This document shows positions 1-6,929 of a stretch of DNA of 20,952 nt, in pieces. The position numbers and the translations under genes are program-made. Origin of the DNA: a virus. Under the pieces are notes generated by a model, which was not told the origin of the DNA, did not search any database, and worked only from the letters and a program-made list of their open reading frames with translations. The first letter of the stretch is position 1; the number at the start of each line of letters is the position of its first letter. The stretch spans positions 1 through 20,952 of the IMG/VR virus record IMGVR_UViG_3300031774_000196; one strand, written 5' to 3'.

Positions 1-787
1 TTATTGAACCTGCACCTATTCCTATACCAGCTTTTTTACTTATATACCTAACAATAGAAGTAGCAGTAGCATTAATAGAATCAAGACTGTCTCCAGACTC
101 AATGAGTACACACGAAGAAAATTGTCTAGTCGGCGTTCTAACACCTGCCATAATCGGCGTAGGTAGTGATATATAAAATTGAGATATTGCATCATAATAA
201 TCCTTAACGTATTTTAATCTATTTTCTTTATATGAACTAAACAATGTCATTGCAATCATCATATAAAGTATCTGAGGAGTTTCGAATATTTGTTTTGTTC
301 TTCTATCTTGAACTAAATATTTACCTCTGAATTGTTCCATACCAGCATAAGTAAATGTGTCATCTCTTTCATGCTTAATATAATTACCTAACTCTACTTG
401 TTCATCTTCATCATATAACTGAGTTATTTCACTATCATATACACCTAATTCTACATTTCTTTCTATAATATAAGTTAATGGTGGCACTTGATATTCACCA
501 TAAGCTTCTTTTCTCATTTTATAAGATATAAGACGAGCTGCTACGAATTGATAGTTTGGTGTATGTTCTGAAATAAGTTCAGCTGTTGATTTGATAAGTA
601 GCTCATGGATATCATAAGCGGGAATCTTATCATAGAGTTGGATGTTGGCTTTTAATTCTATTTCAGACATTGATACGCCTGATATATCTTCAACTGCCCA
701 TTCTAAAACTTTGTGAACTTTATCTAAATCAAATGGTTGTATCGAACCATCTCTCTTAGTGACATTAATTGTATTTGTTCCATTCAT
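1..787 (-). CDS. nrdA: Class I ribonucleotide reductase alpha subunit, partial (3' end outside window)
   Basis: The frame is open from the ATG at 787 to the window edge, about 262 residues; the C-terminal part is missing. It encodes the large subunit of aerobic class I RNR, which reduces ribonucleoside diphosphates to supply dNTPs for phage replication. The N-terminus (NVTKRDGS..PFDLDKVHKVLEWA) is an ATP-cone-type regulatory domain, and residues near 225-262 read SLPTPIMAGVRTPTRQFSSC, then VLIESGDSLDSINAT and RYISKKAGIGIGAGSI. These closely resemble E. coli NrdA around active-site Cys225. Start: the N-terminus aligns with E. coli NrdA (..VTKRDGS..), and the alternative ATG at 783 is in another frame. 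No Shine-Dalgarno is seen, and a promoter -10 lies only 10 nt upstream, so the mRNA may be almost leaderless. Identification is secure. Confidence 0.96.
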   Translation of the reverse strand, partial: MNGTNTINVTKRDGSIQPFDLDKVHKVLEWAVEDISGVSMSEIELKANIQLYDKIPAYDIHELLIKSTAELISEHTPNYQFVAARLISYKMRKEAYGEYQVPPLTYIIERNVELGVYDSEITQLYDEDEQVELGNYIKHERDDTFTYAGMEQFRGKYLVQDRRTKQIFETPQILYMMIAMTLFSSYKENRLKYVKDYYDAISQFYISLPTPIMAGVRTPTRQFSSCVLIESGDSLDSINATATSIVRYISKKAGIGIGAGSI

Positions 788-797
788 TATATTATAT

Positions 798-826
798 ATT
801 ATATCACAAATCCCGTGATTTGTAAA
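798..826 (-). promoter_or_regulatory. Sigma70-type promoter for nrdA with extended -10
   Basis: Reading the minus strand, the -35 is TTTACA (826-821), the spacer is 17 nt and ends in TGA, and the -10 is TATAAT (803-798). It matches three other promoters in the window in hexamers and spacing. The predicted transcription start is near 791, only about 4 nt before the nrdA ATG. Confidence 0.82.
806..823. promoter_or_regulatory. Inverted repeat in the nrdA promoter, possible operator
   Basis: ACAAATC, four bases, GATTTGT: a perfect 7-bp dyad that fills most of the spacer and half of the -35 hexamer. It could be a repressor site or, read as RNA, a weak stem at the end of the preceding gene. No T-run follows it, which argues against an ordinary terminator. 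The other three promoters of this class lack it. Confidence 0.4.
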
Positions 827-829
827 CCT

Positions 830-1108
830 TTATTTTACTTTTTTTTCTAAATCTTCGATTCTTTTGATGAGACTTGGATATCCATCAAATTCTTCAATAC
901 CGCATTTAGGATGAGCATCCTTTTCTAATAACTGGAGTCTATTCATGATTCCAGGATATTTTTCATGGAACTTCTTTTCTTGTTTGATTAGGTCAATACC
1001 AAGTCTTTGTTCTAACCAGGAATCGAACCTAAGTAGCCAGGCCGGCTGATATATTTTCAATAGTAATGATATAATACCCTTGAAAATATTTATTACAAGG
1101 CCAATCAC
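830..1108 (-). CDS. Small membrane-associated protein of unknown function
   Basis: This is a 92-residue protein I do not recognise. The first 25 residues are strongly hydrophobic (GLVINIFKGIISLLLKIY), suggesting one membrane segment or a membrane-lying amphipathic helix. The rest is charged and helical, ending in a short coiled-coil-like tail (RIEDLEKKVK) with a lone Cys in PKCG. The start is GTG at 1108, preceded by AAGAGG five bases upstream and one base after the stop of the o-spanin-like gene. It is therefore translated as the last gene of the ACP-spanin group. A role in lysis (holin-like accessory) is possible from position only. Its stop lies just before the -35 of the nrdA promoter. 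Confidence 0.75.
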   Translation of the reverse strand: MIGLVINIFKGIISLLLKIYQPAWLLRFDSWLEQRLGIDLIKQEKKFHEKYPGIMNRLQLLEKDAHPKCGIEEFDGYPSLIKRIEDLEKKVK

Positions 1109-1109
1109 G

Positions 1110-1628
1110 TTAGCCTCTTATCTCTTCTTCAGTAGTTGGTTTATCAATTTTAATACCAACACCTTGGCCTTTATCTCCATCGGGCATTGTCACGTTCCTA
1201 TAATATATAACTACTTCGCCCAATTGTTTTATATATCTCTTAAGTTCTTGCATATCTTCAGCCATGACTTTATAGTCACCAACTGTAGTTGCAACAAAAA
1301 CTACTTCTCCACCATTCAATTCTTTCATATCATCCATAAATCTATCTAGATATGTATAACCTTCTGGCCAATCTGGATTTTCTCTTTCTGATAAATCACA
1401 TGCTTTAGGTCTTTTATCATCTACCTTTTTACATGGATTTGCAATTCTTGCTTCTGAAACAACATACCATTGAGGTGCTGTTAATTGAACCGCACGTGGT
1501 AAGTCCGGTTGCATAATTTCTATTTCTATTGGTTTAGATACTATATCTATTTTTTTAGTAGGTATTAAACTACAACCACTAATTATTAGGATTAGTGAGA
1601 TTGTACAAAGCTTCTGTATCATCTTCAA
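1110..1628 (-). CDS. Probable outer-membrane spanin lipoprotein (Rz1-like), unusually long
   Basis: The 172-residue protein starts with a lipoprotein signal peptide: basic start, hydrophobic stretch LCTISLILI, lipobox I-S-G-C with the lipidated Cys at 19. The mature part begins SLIPTKK and carries a conserved-looking region (APQWYVVSEARIANPCKK, later VVFVATTVGDYKVM and LGEVVIYYRNVT). In two-component spanins the o-spanin is a small outer-membrane lipoprotein that joins the inner-membrane i-spanin across the periplasm and fuses the membranes at lysis. The gene overlaps the end of the i-spanin-like gene by 50 nt in a different frame, the arrangement typical of Rz/Rz1. It is much longer than lambda Rz1 (60 residues before processing), so the extra domain may do something else. 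The role rests on context plus the lipobox. Confidence 0.72.
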   Translation of the reverse strand: MKMIQKLCTISLILIISGCSLIPTKKIDIVSKPIEIEIMQPDLPRAVQLTAPQWYVVSEARIANPCKKVDDKRPKACDLSERENPDWPEGYTYLDRFMDDMKELNGGEVVFVATTVGDYKVMAEDMQELKRYIKQLGEVVIYYRNVTMPDGDKGQGVGIKIDKPTTEEEIRG

Positions 1629-1956
1629 GGCCCTCCATCACGGCTTCACTTGCATTATTAAATCTATTTTCAATTAGTCCAGGCTTTTTAGTAGCAAGTA
1701 AATCTAAATTATGCCTAGAGAATATCGCAAGATATTCAGCTTTTTCTTGTTCTATTTGAGCATTTACTCTACTCATATTCTGTAAAGCCTTGCCTTGTCT
1801 TTCGTATGATTCTCTTAACGATTCTATTGCTGCAGTTTGGTCAGCGAGAGCTGTTTCAAGTTTCATGTTATTTTGTTGTAAGGTTGTATTCTCATTATAT
1901 AAGTACCAACCTCCTAAGCCTAACACTAGTATTATTCCTATTAACGCTTGTTGCAT
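1579..1956 (-). CDS. Inner-membrane spanin (Rz-like)
   Basis: The 125-residue protein has an N-terminal membrane anchor (ALIGIILVLGLGGWYLY, residues 4-18) and a long periplasmic coiled coil from about 20 to 75. This is followed by the conserved-looking spanin block around residues 80-105, HNLDLLATKKPGLIENRFNN. Spanins are the last step of lysis in Gram-negative hosts, after holin and endolysin, and fuse inner and outer membranes. The start at 1956 has GGAG eight bases upstream and shares one base with the stop of the acyl carrier protein gene (TAATG). The next gene is a lipoprotein overlapping its 3' end out of frame, as expected for its outer-membrane partner. No holin or endolysin is recognisable next to it. 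Confidence 0.85.
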   Translation of the reverse strand: MQQALIGIILVLGLGGWYLYNENTTLQQNNMKLETALADQTAAIESLRESYERQGKALQNMSRVNAQIEQEKAEYLAIFSRHNLDLLATKKPGLIENRFNNASEAVMEGLEDDTEALYNLTNPNN

Positions 1957-2171
1957 TATGTATTCTCCGAAATATATTTTTTGATAGCGCCAACAGTAGT
2001 TAATAGTTCTGCATCTTCATCAAGTATTTCAATTTCAAATTCTTCTTCAAATTCCATTATTAACTGTACAGTATCTAATGAATCTGCGCCCAAATCTTCC
2101 ATTAGGTTTTTATTGTCTGTGACCGCATCAATATCTACATTTAATTGGTCTGCTATAATTTTTTCAATCAT
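1956..2171 (-). CDS. acpP: Acyl carrier protein (phage-encoded)
   Basis: The 71-residue acidic protein is full length and closely resembles bacterial AcpP. The phosphopantetheine attachment motif is [11 protein letters not shown], with the modifiable Ser at 31, followed by the helix [17 protein letters not shown] and the C-terminal YISENT. ACPs carry growing acyl chains as thioesters on the 4'-phosphopantetheine arm. The phage would depend on a host phosphopantetheinyl transferase, and no fatty-acid enzyme is visible nearby. It lies directly before the spanin pair and overlaps both neighbours by one base, so it is co-translated with late lysis genes. It could redirect host lipid synthesis or bind an ACP-dependent host enzyme. 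The family call is secure; the phage role is unknown. Confidence 0.95.
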   Translation of the reverse strand: MIEKIIADQLNVDIDAVTDNKNLMEDLGADSLDTVQLIMEFEEEFEIEILDEDAELLTTVGAIKKYISENT

Positions 2172-2425
2172 TACTCATCCTCTATTTTATATTTTAGGCC
2201 TTGCATGCCTCTGAGATGAACAGTTTTCTTATTTTCATCTCTAAACTTTAATTCTTTGAAATTTGATTTGATAATCTTTTTGACGTGATAATATACTTGG
2301 TCGTCTTCATTACCCCATTGAGAATCATATGAAACAGTAATTGTGTATCTTACTTTCCATATACCAGTGAACCAGTAATAGAACCTTTTGATGTATCCCC
2401 AAGTTTTAATAACAAAATTTTTCAT
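2171..2425 (-). CDS. Conserved-looking small phage protein, unknown function
   Basis: This 84-residue protein has an aromatic, basic N-terminus ([19 protein letters not shown]) and then alternating hydrophobic residues typical of beta strands ([17 protein letters not shown]). A charged segment follows ([16 protein letters not shown]). I have the impression of similar proteins in other marine T4-like phages but know no function. It shares one base with the acyl carrier protein gene downstream and is probably the first gene of the ACP-spanin group. There is no clear Shine-Dalgarno before its ATG, and a late-promoter-like TATAAATA ends ten bases upstream. Confidence 0.8.
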   Translation of the reverse strand: MKNFVIKTWGYIKRFYYWFTGIWKVRYTITVSYDSQWGNEDDQVYYHVKKIIKSNFKELKFRDENKKTVHLRGMQGLKYKIEDE

Positions 2426-2426
2426 A

Positions 2427-2927
2427 TTATAATTTATTTATATCTATATTAAGAACGTCCATTACGATTTTTCTTAATTGTTTTTCGTCACGACCTATTT
2501 TTTTACTATAGTCGTTAAATTTAATTGTATCTCTGCGTACACTTACGTCTTGGCCATATATATCATACCCAGCTTTTTTAAATGCGTCTTCTACATCCCT
2601 TCCATAAGCGCCGTTTCTTAATTTTAACTCATGATTACGATAATATCTAAAATCGTTTTCATCAAATTCATAGGTATTAGTTTTAGAATTGTATCTACCT
2701 TCGTCTATTTCAGCTTGGCCTTTGAGCATTCTTTTATTTCTTCTATCTAGTATTCTTCTAACAAAGGCTTTACCTTCTTTAGTTCTACCATCGTAAACTT
2801 TTTTCTTATGTTTTTTGTGAGCTGCTTTAGGCATCATATCAGCTGGCATTGATACACCACCGCCACCTACTGAATTTGCTGCAGCGTCTTCCCACATAGC
2901 TTCGTATTCTTTAAATGTTCTTTTCAT
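2427..2927 (-). CDS. Basic late-cassette protein with capsid-targeting-like leader, unknown function
   Basis: The 166-residue protein is rich in Lys and Arg. It begins MKRTFKEYEAMWE|DA, a leader of the type shared by many genes here, although the putative cleavage site (M-W-E before D) departs from the [L/I]-x-E|[A/G] form. A Gly-rich stretch follows (SVGGGGVSMPADMMP), then a very basic run HKKHKKKVYDGRTKEG and a helical C-terminus ending in VLNIDINKL. The positive charge would suit a DNA-associated internal capsid protein. Its ATG overlaps the stop of the upstream gene (ATGA). Confidence 0.8.
   Translation of the reverse strand: MKRTFKEYEAMWEDAAANSVGGGGVSMPADMMPKAAHKKHKKKVYDGRTKEGKAFVRRILDRRNKRMLKGQAEIDEGRYNSKTNTYEFDENDFRYYRNHELKLRNGAYGRDVEDAFKKAGYDIYGQDVSVRRDTIKFNDYSKKIGRDEKQLRKIVMDVLNIDINKL
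2435..2442 (-). promoter_or_regulatory. Possible T4-type late promoter before the ACP-spanin genes
   Basis: An exact TATAAATA on the minus strand lies within the end of the upstream gene, ten bases before the ATG at 2425. It fits late expression of lysis genes. In such AT-rich DNA one octamer can occur by chance, and transcription from it would leave almost no leader. Confidence 0.4.
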
Positions 2928-3400
2928 TTTTTCTTTTTCCTAATCTCTTTACCTATCAATTTTATGTCAGATTTATTTAATTTTTTCTTTTTTCCTTTAC
3001 GTTTAAATATACTAAATACTTTTCTACGTGATTTAGGAACTACTAATGTTAGTAATATTGCTCCTAATGTCACACCACCACCTATCATAGCTTTTGCAAA
3101 AATAGATGCAGCTAATTCTGCTGATATTTTTTTACCAGCGCTTGCGGCTAAAGCCATAACTAATTCTGTTCCAGCTGCTTGTGTTTTTATAACAGTAGTT
3201 AAATTATATTTTACAGCTATAGCACCTACAACTGTTGATTGTATTGCTGTTCTTATACTATAAGCTGGAAGTAATAATTTGCCTGCATTAACTCCAGCTC
3301 GTACTAATCCTGTAAATATTATTCTAGCTCCTAATACGACACCGGTAGTTGTAAATATTCCTTCATCTAATTCATATTCTTGAAAAGTAGCTATTGTCAT
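2924..3400 (-). CDS. Hydrophobic protein with capsid-targeting-like leader and basic tail
   Basis: The 158-residue protein opens with MTIATFQEYELDE|GIF, a strict [L/I]-x-E|G site at residue 13. Several hydrophobic, Ala/Gly-rich stretches follow (TTGVVLGARIIFTGLV, VVGAIAVKY, ELVMALAASAGKK, IGGGVTLGAILLTLVVP). The C-terminus is intensely basic (FKRKGKKKKLNK..., ending EIRKKKK). Hydrophobic helices plus a basic tail suggest a membrane-inserting protein. Combined with the leader, I infer that it is packaged and delivered, and might help DNA cross the host membrane. No family is recognised. It shares ATGA overlaps with both neighbours. Confidence 0.8.
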   Translation of the reverse strand: MTIATFQEYELDEGIFTTTGVVLGARIIFTGLVRAGVNAGKLLLPAYSIRTAIQSTVVGAIAVKYNLTTVIKTQAAGTELVMALAASAGKKISAELAASIFAKAMIGGGVTLGAILLTLVVPKSRRKVFSIFKRKGKKKKLNKSDIKLIGKEIRKKKK

Positions 3401-3567
3401 AGTTTTCCTCCAGCTGCTGCAAAAGCAGCTAAAGCCATATTTTTCTTTTCTTCGTCAGTCTTACCTTTAAATTGTGGAGCATCAGATTTCATGAAATCTT
3501 TTATCCATGCACCTACTCCATCAGATACAGACAACTTTTCGTATAATTTGAATGAAATTACCGACAT
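3397..3567 (-). CDS. Short phage protein (56 aa) with DAPQFKGK motif
   Basis: This short gene starts at the ATG at 3567, overlapping the end of the preceding gene by 10 nt, and stops in an ATGA overlap with the next gene. The product begins MSVISFKLYEKLSVSDG, continues GAWIKDFMKSDAPQFKGK, then TDEEKKNMALAAFAAAGGKL. The DAPQFKGK...K..MA.AA pattern is one I associate with small proteins of other marine T4-like phages; no function is known to me. The N-terminus (ISFKLYE) loosely resembles the leader of its neighbours without a strict cleavage site. The tight coupling on both sides and protein-like composition make it a real gene. Confidence 0.8.
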   Translation of the reverse strand: MSVISFKLYEKLSVSDGVGAWIKDFMKSDAPQFKGKTDEEKKNMALAAFAAAGGKL

Positions 3568-4151
3568 ATATCTCCATTGCTTATGTAAATATCTTGATTA
3601 GTCTTTGTATGTTTCACTCTATATATATTTATATTTTGAAACTTCCCGATTGGTTCTTGTAAACTATCTACGACCACTCTTGTATTTTTTAATGCTATTA
3701 CTTCTCCAGTTATTGGTGATGCCATATCTTCTGTTAATATATAATTACCCGGAAATAGATTTGAATCATCATCTTGATACCAAGTGCTTTCACTTAAATC
3801 ATATGGGTCAATTTCTATATCTAATGCTTTTTCTAGCATTTCCATCATTTTCTCATCTGACATATTAGTATGTTCTCTGATAAGAAATAAAGCTGCTCCA
3901 TATCTAGCTACTACAGACCTTCCACCAGGTACTTTACCTACAAGCCTTTTAAGATTAAATACGAGTCTGTGAAAAACAGTATAAGCAGATTTTTCTTCTG
4001 GCTTAGTTCTTTCCTTTGCTCGTTTTATAAGTTTGCCTTTTCCATCTATTATACCAAGTTTAAAAGCTTTAGTTTTCTCGAACGGAGTGACGAGCAATTT
4101 CAAAAATCGAAATGCGTAAAATAAATCTCCTGCTCTTGATACAAATGACAT
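3558..4151 (-). CDS. Conserved-looking phage protein of unknown function
   Basis: This 197-residue protein has no clear catalytic motif. The N-terminal half is basic and helical (FRFLKLLVTPFEKTKAFKLG, then GKLIKRAKERTKPEEKSAY), with a central TVFHRLVFNLKRLVGKVPGG and ARYGAALFLIREHTNMSDE, a helical bundle-like region. The C-terminal half looks beta-rich (LFPGNYILTEDMASPITGEV, then VVVDSLQEPIGKFQNINIYR). I believe related proteins are common in marine T4-like phages, but know no function. It lacks the capsid-targeting-like leader of its neighbours, although it lies inside the same run of coupled genes. Confidence 0.8.
   Translation of the reverse strand: MSFVSRAGDLFYAFRFLKLLVTPFEKTKAFKLGIIDGKGKLIKRAKERTKPEEKSAYTVFHRLVFNLKRLVGKVPGGRSVVARYGAALFLIREHTNMSDEKMMEMLEKALDIEIDPYDLSESTWYQDDDSNLFPGNYILTEDMASPITGEVIALKNTRVVVDSLQEPIGKFQNINIYRVKHTKTNQDIYISNGDICR
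3626..3633 (-). promoter_or_regulatory. Weak candidate late promoter octamer
   Basis: TATAAATA on the minus strand, inside the 3' end of the upstream gene and about 59 nt before the start of the 56-residue gene. Spacing is plausible for a late promoter. The surrounding sequence is nearly all A and T, so chance occurrence is quite possible. Confidence 0.25.
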
Positions 4152-4522
4152 TATAGTTCTCTTAATACCTCTACTATGTTTGGGTCCATTACAACCTCAA
4201 CCTTTTCCTCTTCCGGTAGATAGTGAAGATAGACTAAGAATGGTTTAATATATTGATAATGATTTTCTTCTATTTTAAACCACATCATCTTATTACAAGA
4301 TTCTATACCAAATACATTATATAGAACAATTATATGGTTGAGAATTAATCTTTCTTGTAATTCTCCATGTTCTTCGTATCTAGTAAGAAGCCTTTTAAGA
4401 TACTTAAATCTTGAAAGGTCATTCTTAAACTCTTCAACATCCGTACATTCCGGATTGTTATACTTTTGAGCTGCAAAAAGCTTAAAGTTCTTATTATTTA
4501 ATTCATCAAAAATTTTCATCAT
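4151..4522 (-). CDS. Conserved-looking phage protein of unknown function
   Basis: The 123-residue protein is predicted to be mostly helical. Its core reads FKNDLSRFKYLKRLLTRYEE, then GELQERLILNHIIVLYNVFG and ending near KPFLVYLHYLPEEE. This core is one I recognise as recurring in marine T4-like phages, without a function. It starts MMKIFDELNNKNFKLFAAQK, without the capsid-targeting-like leader. One base overlaps the next gene (TAATG). Position in the late cassette suggests a virion or assembly role, but that is inference only. Confidence 0.8.
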   Translation of the reverse strand: MMKIFDELNNKNFKLFAAQKYNNPECTDVEEFKNDLSRFKYLKRLLTRYEEHGELQERLILNHIIVLYNVFGIESCNKMMWFKIEENHYQYIKPFLVYLHYLPEEEKVEVVMDPNIVEVLREL

Positions 4523-4541
4523 ATAACTATATATAATCAGA

Positions 4542-5978
4542 TTACATATCGTCTAATTCTTTTTGAACCGCCTTTAAGTTTTTATGCTTAGACTCAACTC
4601 CTAAATTATCCTGTGCGAACTTAACAAGTTTAGAATCTGGTCCAGATATTTCAACGTCGTCATATCCATAACTTGAACCTACTACTTTTACTTTAAGACC
4701 AAGTTTCTTTGGATTATCTCCGCCGCCTTCATGTCCAGCATAACTTTTTACAGTAATTGTGCCTTCATTGACTTCTTCTTCATCTTCTTCAGAATCAGAT
4801 GATTCATCAAACATGCCTGAATCTTTCATCATTTTCATGGCATCTGCTTTAGCATTTCTTAAATTTTGTCTATTGATTTTTTCAACAGCTTTCTTAATAA
4901 GCTTTAAACGTTTATCCATATCAGCTTTTGATAAAGCTTCTTCTAAATCTTCTTCATCAGATTTAGCTGGTTTAGCATCAATTTCTTCAGCTTTAGCCTT
5001 ATAGTTTTTATCAACGTAATCAAAGAATTCTTTTTTCTTAGAATCATCTAAATCTTTAGGGGAATCAACACCAAACTTTTTAAGTGCTGCACTAAAGAAT
5101 TTTTGATAAGCTTTTTGCTTTTCAGATTCTTTTAATTTATCTTCGTCTACTTTAGACTCAGCTAATTGTGGAAATGTATCTTCGATTTCATCTTCGTCCA
5201 TAAGATAAGCATCTGATTTTAATAGTTTAATAATGTTTTTTCTATCACCTATTATATCAGCTGTAGTATTACCTGTTGATTTAATTTTAACTTTAAACTT
5301 TTTTTCAAGTTCTTTAGTTAATCTGTCATCACCGATATAGTCTACATCTAAGGTATCTTTACCACTTTTCTTTAGCTTTTCGCTAACACTAATAGTTGCT
5401 TCATTAACAGATTCATTTTTTTTATGATAATCTTTTAAATCGCTTTCTAAGTGACGTATACCGTATTCTAAAGCATTTTGGCCTGAATTTAATTCTTGAT
5501 AAGATTCTTTATAATCTCCATCAACCAGTTCTAAATCTTCAGGTATTTGCTTTATTAAGTCTCCTGTTTTATCAATAGCTTTTTCTAAATCTCTAACAAG
5601 TTTTTTTTCTTTAAATCCAAATGCTTCTTTAACTACAGTACCGTCTTCCTTTTCTCCGACTTTCTTGCCTTTATGTTTATCAGCAAAGTCTTTTTCACCA
5701 GAATCTTGTCCTAGTTTACCAGATGGTTTTTGTGGTTGTGCTACTTCACCAAGTGGTTCATGAGTCCAGCCCATTTTAGTATACTTCTCATGGTCTGCTT
5801 TATTCATGATTTTTACTTTTTTACCAGTTTCATGGTGATACATCATATGAGGATATTTTACTTCCTTTGTTTTTACTGGAGCAACTTCTTGCTCCTTAAC
5901 AGCTGGCTTGCCTTCGAGCACGTCGCGTACTGTGCTAGCAATGCTTTTTGTTATATCATCGTTAAATAAGTTGTTCAT
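4542..5978 (-). CDS. Large acidic/lysine-rich modular protein with internal protease-like linkers
   Basis: The 478-residue protein is very rich in Lys, Glu and Asp, and looks like a chain of small domains joined by charged linkers. The N-terminus ends in V-L-E|G (residue 22). Modules: a KYPHMMYHHETGKKVKIMNK region (41-75), a helical segment (120-185), a small alpha/beta module (about 205-260), a helical module (285-330, KAYQKFFSAALKKFGVDSPK), another helical one (350-390), and a second alpha/beta module (406-470). Boundaries carry NESVNE|A (188-194), DLEE|A (344-348) and EEVNE|G (401-406), which resemble prohead-protease sites. The start at 5978 has GGAGAG upstream. A scaffold-core or packaged polyprotein is possible; no single function is established. 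Confidence 0.8.
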   Translation of the reverse strand: MNNLFNDDITKSIASTVRDVLEGKPAVKEQEVAPVKTKEVKYPHMMYHHETGKKVKIMNKADHEKYTKMGWTHEPLGEVAQPQKPSGKLGQDSGEKDFADKHKGKKVGEKEDGTVVKEAFGFKEKKLVRDLEKAIDKTGDLIKQIPEDLELVDGDYKESYQELNSGQNALEYGIRHLESDLKDYHKKNESVNEATISVSEKLKKSGKDTLDVDYIGDDRLTKELEKKFKVKIKSTGNTTADIIGDRKNIIKLLKSDAYLMDEDEIEDTFPQLAESKVDEDKLKESEKQKAYQKFFSAALKKFGVDSPKDLDDSKKKEFFDYVDKNYKAKAEEIDAKPAKSDEEDLEEALSKADMDKRLKLIKKAVEKINRQNLRNAKADAMKMMKDSGMFDESSDSEEDEEEVNEGTITVKSYAGHEGGGDNPKKLGLKVKVVGSSYGYDDVEISGPDSKLVKFAQDNLGVESKHKNLKAVQKELDDM

Positions 5979-5992
5979 TTTTTCTCTCCGTT

Positions 5993-6307
5993 TTAACTAC
6001 TTAAATGAATTATATATTCCCAAGTTATTGCTGATATTAAACCAACTATAATAACCCAAAATATCTTGTTTATTACATTAACCGTTTGTGCATTGCTATT
6101 AACTAATTGCTCAACGCGGTCTATTCTATTTATAAGACTTTGTATTTGTTCTGACTGCTGCTTATTAAATTCAGCCAATGTCGAAATCTTTTCTTCAGCT
6201 CTCGCAAGCGCTATAATCGCCTGAGCCATCTGGTCCAATTTCTCTTCTATACGGTCTAACCTTTGTGATTGTACTGTATACACTTGTTTAATTTCCTTAT
6301 TGTCCAT
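5993..6307 (-). CDS. Coiled-coil protein with C-terminal membrane anchor
   Basis: Residues 1-70 of this 104-residue protein form a heptad-like coiled coil (QSQRLDRIEEKLDQMAQAII and EQIQSLINRIDRVEQLV). It is followed by one hydrophobic segment (INKIFWVIIVGLISAITWEYII, about 79-100) and a very short tail, so it is tail-anchored with the coiled coil on the cytoplasmic side. The layout resembles many small phage membrane proteins, including some holin-associated ones, but it does not identify a function. The ATG overlaps the 3' end of the cupin gene by 11 nt. Confidence 0.78.
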   Translation of the reverse strand: MDNKEIKQVYTVQSQRLDRIEEKLDQMAQAIIALARAEEKISTLAEFNKQQSEQIQSLINRIDRVEQLVNSNAQTVNVINKIFWVIIVGLISAITWEYIIHLSS

Positions 6308-6575
6308 CTTTGAATATTATCCTACATTTGAGTTTATTATACCCTTTGATTAATCGGTGATATTCACCTTTCGGTATATCGAATATCATGCCAGGTTCTA
6401 ACAAATATGGAAGACAGTTTTCGTATTGAAACCGCCAACCTTCACCTTCGAGGACTTCAATCTCACGAGCTTCATTATCACGATGCCAAACAAATTCTTC
6501 GTCGTCTCGATCGATAAAGAATTCTCTTAATTCTCCGCCTAGTTCTTTTTCGGATATGAAAGGAAGTTCTACCAA
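6297..6575 (-). CDS. Small cupin-fold protein
   Basis: The 92-residue protein fits a single cupin domain. Motif 1 is approximated by VWHRDNEAREIEVLEGEGW (residues 29-47) and motif 2 by EPGMIFDIPKGEYHRLIKG (61-79). Candidate metal ligands are His31, Glu36 or Glu38, and His74, in the pattern H..(E)...G then G.....P....H. Cupins include dioxygenases, isomerases and simple sugar- or metal-binding proteins, and the reaction cannot be told here. It overlaps genes on both sides within the late cassette and carries no capsid-targeting-like leader. The fold call is fairly good; the function is open. Confidence 0.72.
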   Translation of the reverse strand: MVELPFISEKELGGELREFFIDRDDEEFVWHRDNEAREIEVLEGEGWRFQYENCLPYLLEPGMIFDIPKGEYHRLIKGYNKLKCRIIFKDGQ

Positions 6576-6928
6576 AAGTAATTACCTCCACCTTTCAATC
6601 CAAGTTCTTTTGCATACTTTGGTAATCTGCACGCCCAGTATCCTGCCGACATCTTATCATTTTTTGTATCGCAATTATGTCTAGAAGCGAAGTTTCGAGC
6701 TGCGTCTTTGTTGTTTATCTTTGCAGTTAAACCACCCTTTGCATCTCCAAAATTTATTTTCTTAACATTTCCAGTCGTTGGATTTTTTACATATACAACA
6801 TATTTACTAGGACCTGAAGACCTTTTAGGTTTATTTAGTTCAGGACCTTCAATCATAGGTTGTTCTAATGGAACGTGAGCTCCTTCAAACAAACCAAATG
6901 TAGTTCTAAATTCATTAAAGCTTATCAT
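6569..6928 (-). CDS. Phage protein with capsid-targeting-like leader and YVVYVKNP/GYWACRLPKYAK domain
   Basis: The 119-residue protein begins MISFNEFRTTFGLFE|GAHVP, with a strict L-F-E|G site after residue 15. The rest is a compact basic domain: YVVYVKNPTTGNVKKINFGD, then AARNFASRHNCDTKNDKMSA, then GYWACRLPKYAKELGLKGGG ending NYFW. I recognise this domain (KNP.TG.V..I.FG....ARxFA.RH.C...GYW.CRLP) as widespread in phages, often fused to other domains, but know no function. The two Cys are in HNC and WACR. The leader and domain suggest a small processed virion or ejected protein. Confidence 0.85.
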   Translation of the reverse strand: MISFNEFRTTFGLFEGAHVPLEQPMIEGPELNKPKRSSGPSKYVVYVKNPTTGNVKKINFGDAKGGLTAKINNKDAARNFASRHNCDTKNDKMSAGYWACRLPKYAKELGLKGGGNYFW

Positions 6929-6929
6929 T

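Noticed and set aside
1080-1349. Open frames on the plus strand, here and at 11466-11978, 8500-8799 and elsewhere
   Set aside because: All lie opposite well-supported minus-strand genes, lack ribosome binding sites and family motifs, and have shadow-like Ser/Leu/Phe-rich composition.
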